In this document: in pieces, positions 1-7,708 of the stretch
Numbering within the stretch: position 1 is the stretch's first letter
Layout of the letters: each line of letters begins with the position of its first letter
Assembly: GCA_964469055.1 (NCBI GenBank)
Contig: CAYXXN010000006.1
Coordinates: forward strand, 1 to 36,100
Length of the DNA: 36,100 bases
Source: CAYXXN01 sp964469055
Lineage (GTDB): Bacteria; Acidobacteriota; Thermoanaerobaculia; Multivoradales; JAHEKO01
Reading direction: 5' to 3'
Notes under the pieces: generated by a model
Told to the model about the DNA's origin: nothing
What the model saw: only the letters and a program-made list of their open reading frames with translations
Database searches by the model: none
Program-made: the position numbers and the translations under genes

Positions 1-566
1 TGCGCTCGATCCTGCGCCACGACCCGGACAAGATCATGGTGGGCGAGATCCGCGACGAGGACACGGCCCAGATCGCCGTCCAGTCGGCGCTGACCGGCCA
101 CCTGGTGTTCACCACGGTCCACGCCAACAACGTGGTCGACGTGCTGGGTCGGTTCCTCAACATGAAGGTCGACCTCTACAACTTCGTCTCGGCCTTGAAC
201 TGCGTGCTCGCGCAGCGCCTCGTGCGCCGCATCTGCCCGCACTGCAAGCGGGCCATCCGGGCTTCGCCGCAGCTCTTGGAGGAGAGCGGTCTCGAGCCGT
301 CGCTCTACGTCGAGCGGACCTTCTACGAGGGGTCGGGGTGTCTCGACTGCAGCGGCACGGGCTTTCTCGGCCGCACCGCGATCTCGGAGCTGCTCGACCT
401 CTCCGATCGCATTCGCGAGATCATCCTCGAGCGGCGGCCGGCCTCGGAGATCAAACGGGTAGCACACGAGGAGGGCATGCGCTTCCTACGCGAGTCGGCG
501 CTGGAGAAGGCGTTCGAGGGAGTGACGACACTGCGTGAGATCAACAAGGTCACCTTCGTCGAGTAG
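1..566 (+). CDS. gspE: Type II secretion / type IV pilus assembly ATPase (GspE/PilB family), C-terminal part
   Basis: Partial gene whose 5' end lies before the window; the open frame reads from base 3. The first residues, ILRHDPDKIMVGEIRDEDTA, contain the Walker B / Asp-box region of GspE/PilB ATPases. They are followed by the His-box-like stretch ALTGHLVFTTVHANN. Further on, CPHC and CLDC form the tetracysteine zinc-binding module typical of GspE and PilB, and the C-terminal LLDLSDRIREII segment is also family-typical. The family is a cytoplasmic hexameric motor that powers pseudopilus or pilus extension. The gene is followed by pilM-, pilN-, pilO- and pilP-like genes and a secretin, so it is the motor of that machine. 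GspE and PilB cannot be separated from this fragment; the pseudopilin-rich context favours a secretion-type role. Confidence 0.93.
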   Translation, partial: RSILRHDPDKIMVGEIRDEDTAQIAVQSALTGHLVFTTVHANNVVDVLGRFLNMKVDLYNFVSALNCVLAQRLVRRICPHCKRAIRASPQLLEESGLEPSLYVERTFYEGSGCLDCSGTGFLGRTAISELLDLSDRIREIILERRPASEIKRVAHEEGMRFLRESALEKAFEGVTTLREINKVTFVE

Positions 567-1509
567 GCGCTGGCTCGGCCTCGAGCCGCCGCCCGTGCCG
601 CCCCACGTCTTCGGCTTGGGGGCGGAGGCGCTCGCCTACGGCCGCTTCGCGCGCGCCGCCGGCGGCTTCGAGCTCGAGGCCTACGGTCGGATCGCCCTGC
701 CCGAGGGGCTCTTCGCGCCGGGACCGTTGGGCGGCCCGCTTCACGACCCGGCGGCGCTCAGGGAGCCGCTGGCCGAGCTCGTGCGCGAGGCCGGCGCTCG
801 GGTGAGCGAGGCTTCGCTGGTGCTGCCCGACGCCTGGCTCCGAGTCGCTTTCGTCGAGGTGGGCGAGCTGCCGCGCAGCTCCACCGCGCTGGACGAGCTG
901 CTGCGCTGGAAGCTCAAGCGCCTGGTGCCCTTCCGCATCGAGGATCTACGCTTGGCCGCCGTCGAGGTGCCGGCGTTGGCGGGCCAGGAAGAGCCACGGC
1001 GCGCCATGCTCTGCTTCGGGATCGAGGCCTTGCTCGCCCAGCTCGAGGCCCTCTTCGCCGCGCAGGGGGTGCGGCTGGGGCAGGTCGTGCCTGCGAGCCT
1101 GGCTGCCGCGGCGGCGGCCTACGAGGTGACGGGCGGCCCCGAGCTGACCGGTCTGCTGATCGCCGGCGAGGAGGGCTACGCCTTGACCTTCCTCCAGGCC
1201 GGCGACCCCGTGCTCCACCGCTATCGCGCGCTCGCGGGGTCGAGCGGGGGCGAGCGGCTCGTGGTGCGCGACTTGAAGCTCACCCACACGTTCCTCGGCG
1301 AGCGGTTGCCGGAAAACGAGGTGGCGCGCGTGCTGCTGCTCTGCCCGGAGAAAGCGGTGCCAGCCTGGACGGAGAGCTTGGGGCTCGCCTTCGACCGGCC
1401 GGTGGTCCTGCTGCGCCGCGAGCAGCTGCCGCTGCGCGGCACGCTGCCCGAGGCCGCCCTCGACCGCGTGGCGCCGCTGCTCGGGGCGGCGATCCAGGAG
1501 GCGGCGTGA
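535..1509 (+). CDS. pilM: PilM/GspL-like actin-fold inner-membrane platform protein
   Basis: 324 aa. It resembles the PilM / GspL cytoplasmic actin-like domain: an N-terminal VFGLGAEALAYGRF strand-turn corresponding to the usual GIDIGS-type start, a LLRWKLKRLVPFRIEDL segment typical of PilM-like proteins, and a family-like length (PilM about 350 aa). No membrane segment is visible. In the family this protein links the motor ATPase to PilN/PilO. The nucleotide-binding glycine motifs are weak, as in GspL. The GTG start at 535 overlaps the ATPase gene by 32 nt; an in-frame GTG at 595 would remove 20 poorly conserved residues and cannot be excluded. The stop overlaps the next start as GTGA. Identification rests mainly on fold-like features and gene order. 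Confidence 0.75.
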   Translation: MRSTRSPSSSRRWLGLEPPPVPPHVFGLGAEALAYGRFARAAGGFELEAYGRIALPEGLFAPGPLGGPLHDPAALREPLAELVREAGARVSEASLVLPDAWLRVAFVEVGELPRSSTALDELLRWKLKRLVPFRIEDLRLAAVEVPALAGQEEPRRAMLCFGIEALLAQLEALFAAQGVRLGQVVPASLAAAAAAYEVTGGPELTGLLIAGEEGYALTFLQAGDPVLHRYRALAGSSGGERLVVRDLKLTHTFLGERLPENEVARVLLLCPEKAVPAWTESLGLAFDRPVVLLRREQLPLRGTLPEAALDRVAPLLGAAIQEAA

Positions 1510-2249
1510 GCGCGCTCCCCAACCTTGCGAGCCGCCCCTTCATCAACCGGCGGCCGGTGCAGCGCTTGGCGCTGCTCCTGTGGCTGGCGGGCGGCGCCTC
1601 CTTGGTCGCCAACGCGCTCCTCTACTGGCGGTACGTCACCGGCGCTGGCCGCCGCCACGAGGAGCTGACGCAGATCGCCGCCGACGCCGAGCGCGAGCGT
1701 GCCGCGCTGACCGAGCAGCAGGAGGCGCTCTCCGGGATCGATCTCGAGTGGCAGAGCGAACAGGTCCGTTTCCTCGACTACAAGATCGCCGAGCGCACGT
1801 TCTCTTGGAGCGAGCTCTTCGACCAGCTCGCCGACGTGCTGCCGCGCGGCGTGCGTCTCTCGCGGCTGCAGCCGAGCGTCGCCCAGGCCGAGACCTCGCG
1901 TCGCCGGCTGCAGGCCACTTACGGCGAGAGCGTCGGATTGGCCATGAACGGCGCGGCGGAGAGTGGGGAGGACGTCTACGCTTTCGTCGATGCCCTCTTC
2001 GGGCACCAGGCCTTCGCCCAGCCGTCGCTGTCGCGCGAGACCCGTGGCGACGAGGAGGTGGAGTTCAACCTGACGGTGACCTACCTGCCGGGCGCGGTAC
2101 GGAGTACCGAGAGCCTGGCGACGGCGGCCGCTGGGGGGGTCGAGCCCGCCCTGCCGGCCGAGCCGGGCGCCGAGCTCGCGCCGGCCTCGATCGAGGTCGA
2201 TCCCGACCTCGAGAAGACGGCCGCCCTGGCGCAGGGATCCGCATCGTGA
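1506..2249 (+). CDS. pilN: PilN-like fimbrial/secretion assembly protein
   Basis: 247 aa, GTG start sharing GTGA with the preceding stop. The N-terminus LPNLASRPFINRRPVQR before one membrane helix (about residues 21-40) is characteristic of PilN-type proteins, where the short cytoplasmic tail binds PilM. After the helix come a coiled-coil stretch (about 45-85) and a periplasmic ferredoxin-like region that includes FSWSELFDQLADVLPRGVRL, a well-conserved PilN signature. The C-terminal 40 residues are Ala/Pro/Glu-rich and probably disordered. It likely forms the inner-membrane alignment complex with the next gene product and links the cytoplasmic motor to the secretin. Confidence 0.85.
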   Translation: MSALPNLASRPFINRRPVQRLALLLWLAGGASLVANALLYWRYVTGAGRRHEELTQIAADAERERAALTEQQEALSGIDLEWQSEQVRFLDYKIAERTFSWSELFDQLADVLPRGVRLSRLQPSVAQAETSRRRLQATYGESVGLAMNGAAESGEDVYAFVDALFGHQAFAQPSLSRETRGDEEVEFNLTVTYLPGAVRSTESLATAAAGGVEPALPAEPGAELAPASIEVDPDLEKTAALAQGSAS

Positions 2250-2884
2250 TGCACGCCCGACGATGGCGTCGCGAGACCCGGCTGTGGCTCCCCGCCGCCC
2301 TGTTCTGCGCGCTGAACCTCGCGGCGCTCGCGGGCTACCGGTTGCTGCTGGCGGGAGAGGGTCAGCGCGCCGAGCGTGCTCTGGAGGCGCGCCGCCAAGA
2401 GCTCGCCCAGCTCGTCAGCCAGCGGCGTGAGACCGAGGAGCTGACGGCACGGGCGCACACGAACCGTGACCAGTTGACCGCGTTCTACGGCGAGCGTTTG
2501 GGCACCGAGGGCGAGCGACTGACCAAGACCCTGGCTGAGGTGCAGGAGCTGGCGCAGCGCGCCGGCCTGCGGCCCACCGCCTTTCAGTATCCGCACGAGC
2601 CGATCGCCGAGTTTGGTCTCGTCCAACGGGCCATCGTGTTCGGTGTGAGTGGTACCTACGAGCAGTTGCGCCGGTTCGTGAACTTCCTCGAGCTCTCAGA
2701 GAGCTTTCTCACGCTGCAGGAAGTCGGCCTCGCGGGGAGGGGGGGCCAAAGCGAGCAGCTCAAGATCTCGCTGCGGCTCGCGACGTTGTTCGTGCGCCAG
2801 GGCGTCGACCCGCAGCGCTTGGCCGTCGAGCGCGCCGCCGCCGACGGGGAGGGGGACGAGGCCAGCGAGGAGACGCAGCCGTGA
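2249..2884 (+). CDS. pilO: PilO-like inner-membrane alignment protein
   Basis: 211 aa. The ATG at 2249 shares its A with the previous stop (TGATG); a GTG one codon upstream (2246) is also in frame. One N-terminal membrane helix (about residues 12-31, LWLPAALFCALNLAALAGYR) is followed by a coiled coil rich in Glu/Arg/Gln (about 35-75). A PilO/GspM-like ferredoxin fold follows, with a VSGTYEQLRRFVNFLELSES segment that is the most recognisable PilO hallmark. In the family PilO pairs with PilN in the periplasm. Its C-terminal tail (ERAAADGEGDEASEETQP) is acidic and low complexity, a feature seen in several products of this operon. Confidence 0.85.
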   Translation: MHARRWRRETRLWLPAALFCALNLAALAGYRLLLAGEGQRAERALEARRQELAQLVSQRRETEELTARAHTNRDQLTAFYGERLGTEGERLTKTLAEVQELAQRAGLRPTAFQYPHEPIAEFGLVQRAIVFGVSGTYEQLRRFVNFLELSESFLTLQEVGLAGRGGQSEQLKISLRLATLFVRQGVDPQRLAVERAAADGEGDEASEETQP

Positions 2885-3465
2885 GTCCCCAGAGGCGACA
2901 GAAGACGATTCTCGCGCTGCTGCTGGCGCTGCTGGCGGTCGTCGTGCTCCGCCAGCTCGCTGGCTCCGAGGGCGGAGGCGGCGGGAGGGGAGCGGCGAGG
3001 GCACGGCGCGGGGCGGACGCCACGGAGGCGATCGAGGTCCCGGAGCTCCACCTGGCGCGGCTCACCGCCGAACGGGCCGTCTACGCTCCCGGTCGCGATC
3101 CGTTCCGCTACGGCCCGCGGCCCGCGCCACCGCCGTCCGAGCCGACGGCCGCACAAACGAAGGCAGCGGCGCGCCGGGCCGCGGGTGCGGGAGGGGGCGC
3201 CGACGGGGAGGCGCGCGGCCGCCGTGGCCAGGCCCGACCGTCGCAGCCGCGGGCGCCCGAGATCGAAGTCCAGTACCTGGGCAGCTTCGGGCCGCCGGGC
3301 GATCGGATTGCCGTATTCTTGGACGCCGAGGAGATCATCAACGCCAAGGTCGGCGACGTCCTGAAGAATCAGTTCATCGTGCAGGGGATCGGCTTCGAGT
3401 CCGTCGATCTCGGCTTCGTAGGGTTCCCCGCGGAGCCGAGTCAGCGGCTTCCGGCGGGCGGCTAA
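2881..3465 (+). CDS. PilP/GspC-like periplasmic linker protein
   Basis: 194 aa, GTG start in a GTGA overlap. Architecture: an N-terminal membrane helix (about residues 9-27), a long Gly/Ala/Arg/Pro-rich linker (about 30-120) interrupted by a YAPGRDPFRYG segment, then a compact C-terminal domain (about 122-185, EVQYLGSFGPPGDRIAVFLD onward, with INAKVGDVLKNQFIVQGI). The RDPF motif and the small beta-rich end domain match the HR-type domain of PilP and GspC, which contacts the secretin N-domains. Its place directly before the secretin gene supports this. There is no lipobox, unlike classical PilP, so the topology is more GspC-like; no symbol is given for that reason. Confidence 0.72.
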   Translation: MSPQRRQKTILALLLALLAVVVLRQLAGSEGGGGGRGAARARRGADATEAIEVPELHLARLTAERAVYAPGRDPFRYGPRPAPPPSEPTAAQTKAAARRAAGAGGGADGEARGRRGQARPSQPRAPEIEVQYLGSFGPPGDRIAVFLDAEEIINAKVGDVLKNQFIVQGIGFESVDLGFVGFPAEPSQRLPAGG

Positions 3466-3479
3466 GGCGCGAGGTGCTC

Positions 3480-5993
3480 ATGGGCAAGTGGACGAGAAGA
3501 CTGCTGTCGCTCGCGGCCGTCACCGGACTCGCCGGCTGCGTCGGCTACGGCGGCTTCCGCGCCGCGCAGATCGCCGAGCAGCGCGGCAACTGGGACGAGG
3601 CCGTGCTGCGCTACCTCGAGCTCGCCGACCAGTACCCCGGCAACATCGCGTACAAGGCTGGTCTGCTGCGCGCCAAGCTGCGCGCCTCCCAGCAGCACGT
3701 CGACCGGGCGCAGGATCTGCACGAGCTCGGCGCTCTGGAGGCGGCGGTGCGGGAGTATCAACAGGCCGTCCAACTCGATCCCGCCAACCAGTTCGCCCTG
3801 GTGGAGCTGCGCAAGGCGACCGAAGAGTTGGCCGAGGCGCGCGGCGGCAGCCAGGGCCCGACCACGCTGGAGGACATCAAGGACAGGGTACGGCGCGAAC
3901 GGCCGCAGCCACCCCAGCTCAACCCGCGCTCCGCGGCGCCGATCTCGCTGTCGTTCCCCAACCGCGTGAACGTCTTCGACATCTACGAGGCCCTCGGCAA
4001 GGCCTTCGGCATCAACATCCAGCTCGATCCGAAGCTGCGGCCGACGCAGATGGCGATCGAGCTCGAGGACGTCACGGCGCAGGAGGCCCTGGAGATCGTC
4101 ATGCAGACGGCGGGGCACTTCTACAAGGTGCTCTCCCCCGACACGATCATCGTCGTCGAGGACAACCAGCAGAACCGGCGCAAGTACGAGGACCTGGTCA
4201 TCCAGACCTTCTATCTCTCGAACGCGGAAGTGAAGGACATGATGACGCTCTTGCGCAGCCTCGTCGGTGCCAAGAACATCGCCTCCAACGACCAGTTGAA
4301 CGCCATCGTGCTCAAGGACACTGCCGACACCGTCCAGGTGGCAGAGCGCATCATCCAGAGCAACGACAAGGCGCGGGGCGAGGTGGTGATCGACGTAGAG
4401 CTACTGCAGATCGACACCAACCGCATCCGCGAGCTGGGCGTCAGCCTGTCCTCGTATCAGGCGACCCAGTCGCTCGACCAGGATCCGGCACTGCGCGTCG
4501 CGGACCTCGAGTTCCTCGACCAGAGCGACTGGATCCTCTCCCTGCCGTCCTTCATCTACGACTTCGTGAAGTCGAGCACCGAGGCGCAGCTCCTCGCCAA
4601 CCCGCAGGTGCGCATCTCCGACGGCGAGGAAGCCTCGCTCACCATCGGTGACCGGGTGCCGATCCCGGTGACCACGTTCAACACCGCGCAGACCGTGGGC
4701 GGCAACATCGTGCCGATCACCTCGTTCCAGTACCAGGATGTCGGCATCCGCCTGCGGATCGAGCCCCGCCTGCACCACAACCGGGAAGTGACGCTCGACC
4801 TCGAAGTCGAAGTTGCCAGCCTGTCGGGCTTCGTCGAGGGCAGCGGCGGCCAGCAGCAGCCGATCATCGCGACGCGCAACATCCAGTCGACGATCCGTTT
4901 GAAGGACGGCGAGACCAACTTCCTGGCCGGCCTGATTCGTGATGACAACACTATGGGCGACGTCGGCTTCCCCGGCCTCTCGGATATCCCGGTGCTGGGC
5001 AGGTTGTTCTCGAAGAAGTCGACGGAGAAGCGGCGCACCGACTTGGTGCTGACGCTCACCCCGCACATCATCCGCTCGGCCGACATCACCGAGGAAGACC
5101 TCCTGCCGATCTGGGTGGGCACGGAGCAGGACCTCTCCTTCAGCGGCGGTAGCCCGCGGGTCGAGTCCGAGGTCCCGGGCCCGTTCGAGGACGAGGAGGA
5201 CGCCGAGGAGCAGGAGCGCATTCGCGAGATGATCCGCCAGCGCATCCAGTCGCTGCCGGAGGGCATCCAGGAGGGCGCGGAGGGAACGGAAGGAGCCGCG
5301 TCGGGCCTCGAGCTGGCGCCGTCGGGCGCGCCCTCCGACGTCTTCGGCGACGAAGAGGAGGAAGACGCGGAAGAGGACGAGCCGCCCGGGCCGCGTGCCG
5401 CGGCCGCGCGCGCCGATGCCTGGCGACCGATGTTGGCGGCGGCCCGGGGTGAGGGGCCGGCGCCGCGCGCCGCGGTCGAGTCCTCGCCGGTGCGCCTGGC
5501 CCTCCTGCCCGCCGCGACGGCCCTCGTCGTGGGCGACGAGGTGACGCTCGAGTTGGTGGCCGAGAGCGAGACTCCGGTGTCGCACTTCCCCGTGCGCCTG
5601 CGCTTCGACCCGGCACGGCTCGAGTTGGTGCGCGTCGAGGCAGGCGACTTCCTCGGTGGCGAGGCCGAGGCCGTCTTCCTCGCCGACGCCTCCTCGCCCG
5701 GCGAGGTGGTGCTCGGAGCGAGCCGGGTGGGCGAGGCCCCCGGCGTCGTGGGGCGCGGCGTCGTGGCGCGACTGGTCGTACGAGCCCTGACGCCGGGTGA
5801 GGCCGTCGTCGGCTTCGGCCGCAGCCGGGCGCGGGGCCGCGACCTCGAGCGCCTGCCGCTGGTGCGGCAGCCGGCGCGATTGGTCGTCGTGGCGAGCCCC
5901 GACGAACTGCCGCCGCCGCCCGAGGCGGGGGACGAACCTCCGCTGCCGCGCCGGCTCGCTCTGGCGGCGCCCGGCCGCGAGGTCGCCGCGTGA
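3480..5993 (+). CDS. gspD: Outer-membrane secretin (GspD/PilQ family) lipoprotein with C-terminal cohesin-like domain
   Basis: 837 aa. The ATG at 3480 is preceded by GAGG (3471-3474); an in-frame GTG lies at 3474. Signal peptide with lipobox LAGC (Cys20). Order: TPR-like repeats (about 25-125, including YLELADQYPG and YQQAVQLDPANQFALVEL); an STN/N0-like domain (about 155-225); an N1-type domain (about 230-300); the secretin core (about 300-545) with VPIPV and PGLSDIPVLGRLFSKK; an acidic linker (about 560-665); and a beta-rich cohesin-like domain (about 668-805, VGDEVTLELVAESE, LRFDPARLELV). Secretins form the multimeric outer-membrane channel, and TPRs and lipidation are usual for PilQ/GspD-type assembly. 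The cohesin-like tail is not part of the classical secretin; it may bind a partner or substrate (inference). Its linker holds a DVFGD-acidic motif (from residue 620) that recurs in the third pseudopilin. Confidence 0.93.
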   Translation: MGKWTRRLLSLAAVTGLAGCVGYGGFRAAQIAEQRGNWDEAVLRYLELADQYPGNIAYKAGLLRAKLRASQQHVDRAQDLHELGALEAAVREYQQAVQLDPANQFALVELRKATEELAEARGGSQGPTTLEDIKDRVRRERPQPPQLNPRSAAPISLSFPNRVNVFDIYEALGKAFGINIQLDPKLRPTQMAIELEDVTAQEALEIVMQTAGHFYKVLSPDTIIVVEDNQQNRRKYEDLVIQTFYLSNAEVKDMMTLLRSLVGAKNIASNDQLNAIVLKDTADTVQVAERIIQSNDKARGEVVIDVELLQIDTNRIRELGVSLSSYQATQSLDQDPALRVADLEFLDQSDWILSLPSFIYDFVKSSTEAQLLANPQVRISDGEEASLTIGDRVPIPVTTFNTAQTVGGNIVPITSFQYQDVGIRLRIEPRLHHNREVTLDLEVEVASLSGFVEGSGGQQQPIIATRNIQSTIRLKDGETNFLAGLIRDDNTMGDVGFPGLSDIPVLGRLFSKKSTEKRRTDLVLTLTPHIIRSADITEEDLLPIWVGTEQDLSFSGGSPRVESEVPGPFEDEEDAEEQERIREMIRQRIQSLPEGIQEGAEGTEGAASGLELAPSGAPSDVFGDEEEEDAEEDEPPGPRAAAARADAWRPMLAAARGEGPAPRAAVESSPVRLALLPAATALVVGDEVTLELVAESETPVSHFPVRLRFDPARLELVRVEAGDFLGGEAEAVFLADASSPGEVVLGASRVGEAPGVVGRGVVARLVVRALTPGEAVVGFGRSRARGRDLERLPLVRQPARLVVVASPDELPPPPEAGDEPPLPRRLALAAPGREVAA

Positions 5994-6451
5994 GCCGGCC
6001 CGACCGGCCCGGCTACACGCTGGTCGAGCTGGTCGTCGTCTGCGCCATCCTGGTCACCCTGGCCGGGCTGGCGATGCCCCTCGCCAAGGTGGGCGTCCAG
6101 CGCGGCCACGAGACCGAGCTGCGCTCTGAGCTGCGCGAGATGCGCAACGCCATCGACGAGTACAAACGTTACAGCGATGCCGGCCTTATCGCGCCCGACC
6201 TCGCGACGGATGGCTACCCGCCCGACCTCGAGACTTTGGTCGAGGGCGTGGATCTCGTCGGCCAGATCGACCTCCGGGTGCGGTTCCTGCGCCGCCTGCC
6301 CGTCGACCCGATGACCGGTACCACGGAGTGGGGCCTGCGCAGCTTTCAGGACGATTGGGACGCGGACTCCTGGGATGGCGACAACGTCTTCGACGTGTAC
6401 TCCCTCTCGGGTGGTGTCGGCTTGAACGGCGTCCCCTACTTCCAGTGGTGA
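5990..6451 (+). CDS. Type II secretion pseudopilin, GspG-like
   Basis: 153 aa, GTG start in a GTGA overlap with the secretin gene. Short leader ending in Gly before YTLVELVVV: a type III signal peptide cleaved by prepilin peptidase (PilD/GspO family), with Glu5 of the mature protein present. The hydrophobic N-helix is followed by a globular domain of GspG size. A Asp-rich run at residues 121-132 (DDWDADSWDGDN) sits where major pseudopilins bind calcium, which suggests a calcium site (inference). The C-terminus VFDVYS...LNGVPYFQW is repeated in diverged form in the next gene, so the two are paralogous. Likely a structural pseudopilus subunit. Confidence 0.88.
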   Translation: MSRPDRPGYTLVELVVVCAILVTLAGLAMPLAKVGVQRGHETELRSELREMRNAIDEYKRYSDAGLIAPDLATDGYPPDLETLVEGVDLVGQIDLRVRFLRRLPVDPMTGTTEWGLRSFQDDWDADSWDGDNVFDVYSLSGGVGLNGVPYFQW

Positions 6452-6455
6452 GGCG

Positions 6456-6872
6456 ATGAGCCGCCGGTCACCGGGCTTTACCCTGCTCGAGCTGATCATC
6501 GTCATCGCCGTGATCGGCATCTTGGCGACGATCGCGCTGCCGGCCTTGAAGAACATCCCGCGGCGGGCGGCCGAGGCGGTGCTCAAGACCGACCTGCGCG
6601 TGATGAGGGAGGTGCTCAACGAGTACAAGGCCGACAAGGGCCACTATCCGGCCGCCCTCGAGGAGCTGGTGAGCGAGGGCTACCTCGCAACGATCCCCGT
6701 CGACCCCATCACCAAGAGCACCGGCACTTGGGTGCCCCTCTTCGAGCCGTTCGACCCCGAGAGCCCGCCGGCCGAGACCGAGCTGCCGGACGGCGCCACG
6801 CCCGGGGTCTTCGACGTCCGCTCCGGCTCGACGGCGCTGTCGCTCGACGGCACTCCGTACTACCTGTGGTGA
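6456..6872 (+). CDS. Type II secretion pseudopilin, GspG-like paralogue
   Basis: 138 aa. ATG start 4 nt after the previous stop, with GAGG just upstream inside the stop region. The prepilin motif GFTLLELIIVIAVIGILATIALP is near-canonical, with cleavage before Phe and Glu5 present. The globular part contains DLRVMREVLNEYKADKGHYP and IPVDPITK, closely similar in pattern to GspG (alpha-1C, then the PxDP loop). The C-terminus VFDVRS...LDGTPYYLW matches that of the preceding pseudopilin. This is the most conventional pseudopilin here and the better candidate for the major subunit. It lacks the Asp-rich loop of its neighbour. Confidence 0.9.
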   Translation: MSRRSPGFTLLELIIVIAVIGILATIALPALKNIPRRAAEAVLKTDLRVMREVLNEYKADKGHYPAALEELVSEGYLATIPVDPITKSTGTWVPLFEPFDPESPPAETELPDGATPGVFDVRSGSTALSLDGTPYYLW

Positions 6873-7708
6873 TGGACGACCGCCGGCAGCGGCTCGCCGA
6901 ACGCGGCTACAACCTGGTCGCGCTGATGGTCATCGTGGGCGTCCTCGTCATCGTGCTCGGTATGGCGATCCCCAGCTTCGAGCTCGGGCTCAAGCGCGAG
7001 CGCGAGGAGGAGGCGATCTTCCGCGGCCTCCAGATCGCCGAAGCGATCCGCGTCTTCCAGCTCCGGCAGGGGCGCCTGCCGGTGAGGCTCGAGGAGCTGC
7101 TCGAGGTCGAGCCCCGCGCCCTCCGCCAGCTCTGGAAGGACCCGCTGACCGAGGACGGGGTCTGGGGGCTGGTGCGCGGGACGGGCTTGACGCCCTCGGG
7201 CGACGAGCCGCCCGAGGAGGGCCCCGACGTCGAGGAGGAGGCCGAGGAACCGGAAGAGGAGGACCTGGGCGGCGGCCCCGGGACGGCTTTCAGCCTGGGC
7301 GGAAACGAGCAGGAGGTCGCGACGACCATCGGCCCCATCGCCGGGGTGTTCAGTCGCGCCCAGGGTGTTGCGACGATCCTCTTCGCCGGCGAAGAGACCT
7401 ACCAGAAGTGGCGCTTCACGGCGGAGCTGCTGCCCAAGCCGATCGTCGGGGCGGCCGGCGACATCGTTACCCGCGCCAACGCCGCCACGGTGGGACGCCC
7501 CTTCCTCTACGGTCTGGCGCCGGCGGGCCTCTCGGCCCTCGAGCCGGAGGAGCTGACGCCGAGCGGCGGGGCCATCGACGTTTTCGGGGACGACGAGGAG
7601 GAGGGCGAGGGCGGGGGGTTGGCGGGCGGCTTCGACGACGCCGAGGGCGAGGCGGAGGACGAGGAGGAGAACGAGGACGAGGAGGACGAGGAGGAGGAGT
7701 ACCGGTGA
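6872..7708 (+). CDS. Large pseudopilin-like protein without Glu5, with long acidic C-terminal tail
   Basis: 278 aa. The ATG shares a base with the previous stop (TGATG). The prepilin-like start ERGYNLVALMVIVGVLVIVLGMAIP has the Gly before the cleavage site, but Ala replaces the usual Glu5. Loss of Glu5 and larger size are known for the tip pseudopilin GspK, so a tip or minor role is possible (inference). An alpha-helical segment (about 45-75) is followed by two acidic inserts: TPSGDEPPEE... (107-135) and the C-terminal tail from TPSGGAIDVFGDDEEE (229 onward), which is almost entirely Asp/Glu/Gly. The GTGA overlap couples it to dut. No classical GspH/I/J/K domain is recognisable. Confidence 0.72.
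   Translation: MDDRRQRLAERGYNLVALMVIVGVLVIVLGMAIPSFELGLKREREEEAIFRGLQIAEAIRVFQLRQGRLPVRLEELLEVEPRALRQLWKDPLTEDGVWGLVRGTGLTPSGDEPPEEGPDVEEEAEEPEEEDLGGGPGTAFSLGGNEQEVATTIGPIAGVFSRAQGVATILFAGEETYQKWRFTAELLPKPIVGAAGDIVTRANAATVGRPFLYGLAPAGLSALEPEELTPSGGAIDVFGDDEEEGEGGGLAGGFDDAEGEAEDEEENEDEEDEEEEYR

Noticed and set aside
4556..6637. Long open frame of 693 codons on the - strand opposite the secretin gene
   Set aside because: It is a shadow frame caused by high GC at third positions; it has Ser/Arg/Ala-rich low-complexity sequence and lies opposite a clearly conserved secretin.
7590..7706. GAG/GAC-rich DNA at the end of pseudopilin 3 as a simple-sequence repeat or CRISPR-like element
   Set aside because: It is in-frame coding for an acidic tail, with irregular Glu/Asp/Gly codons and no constant repeat unit or spacers.
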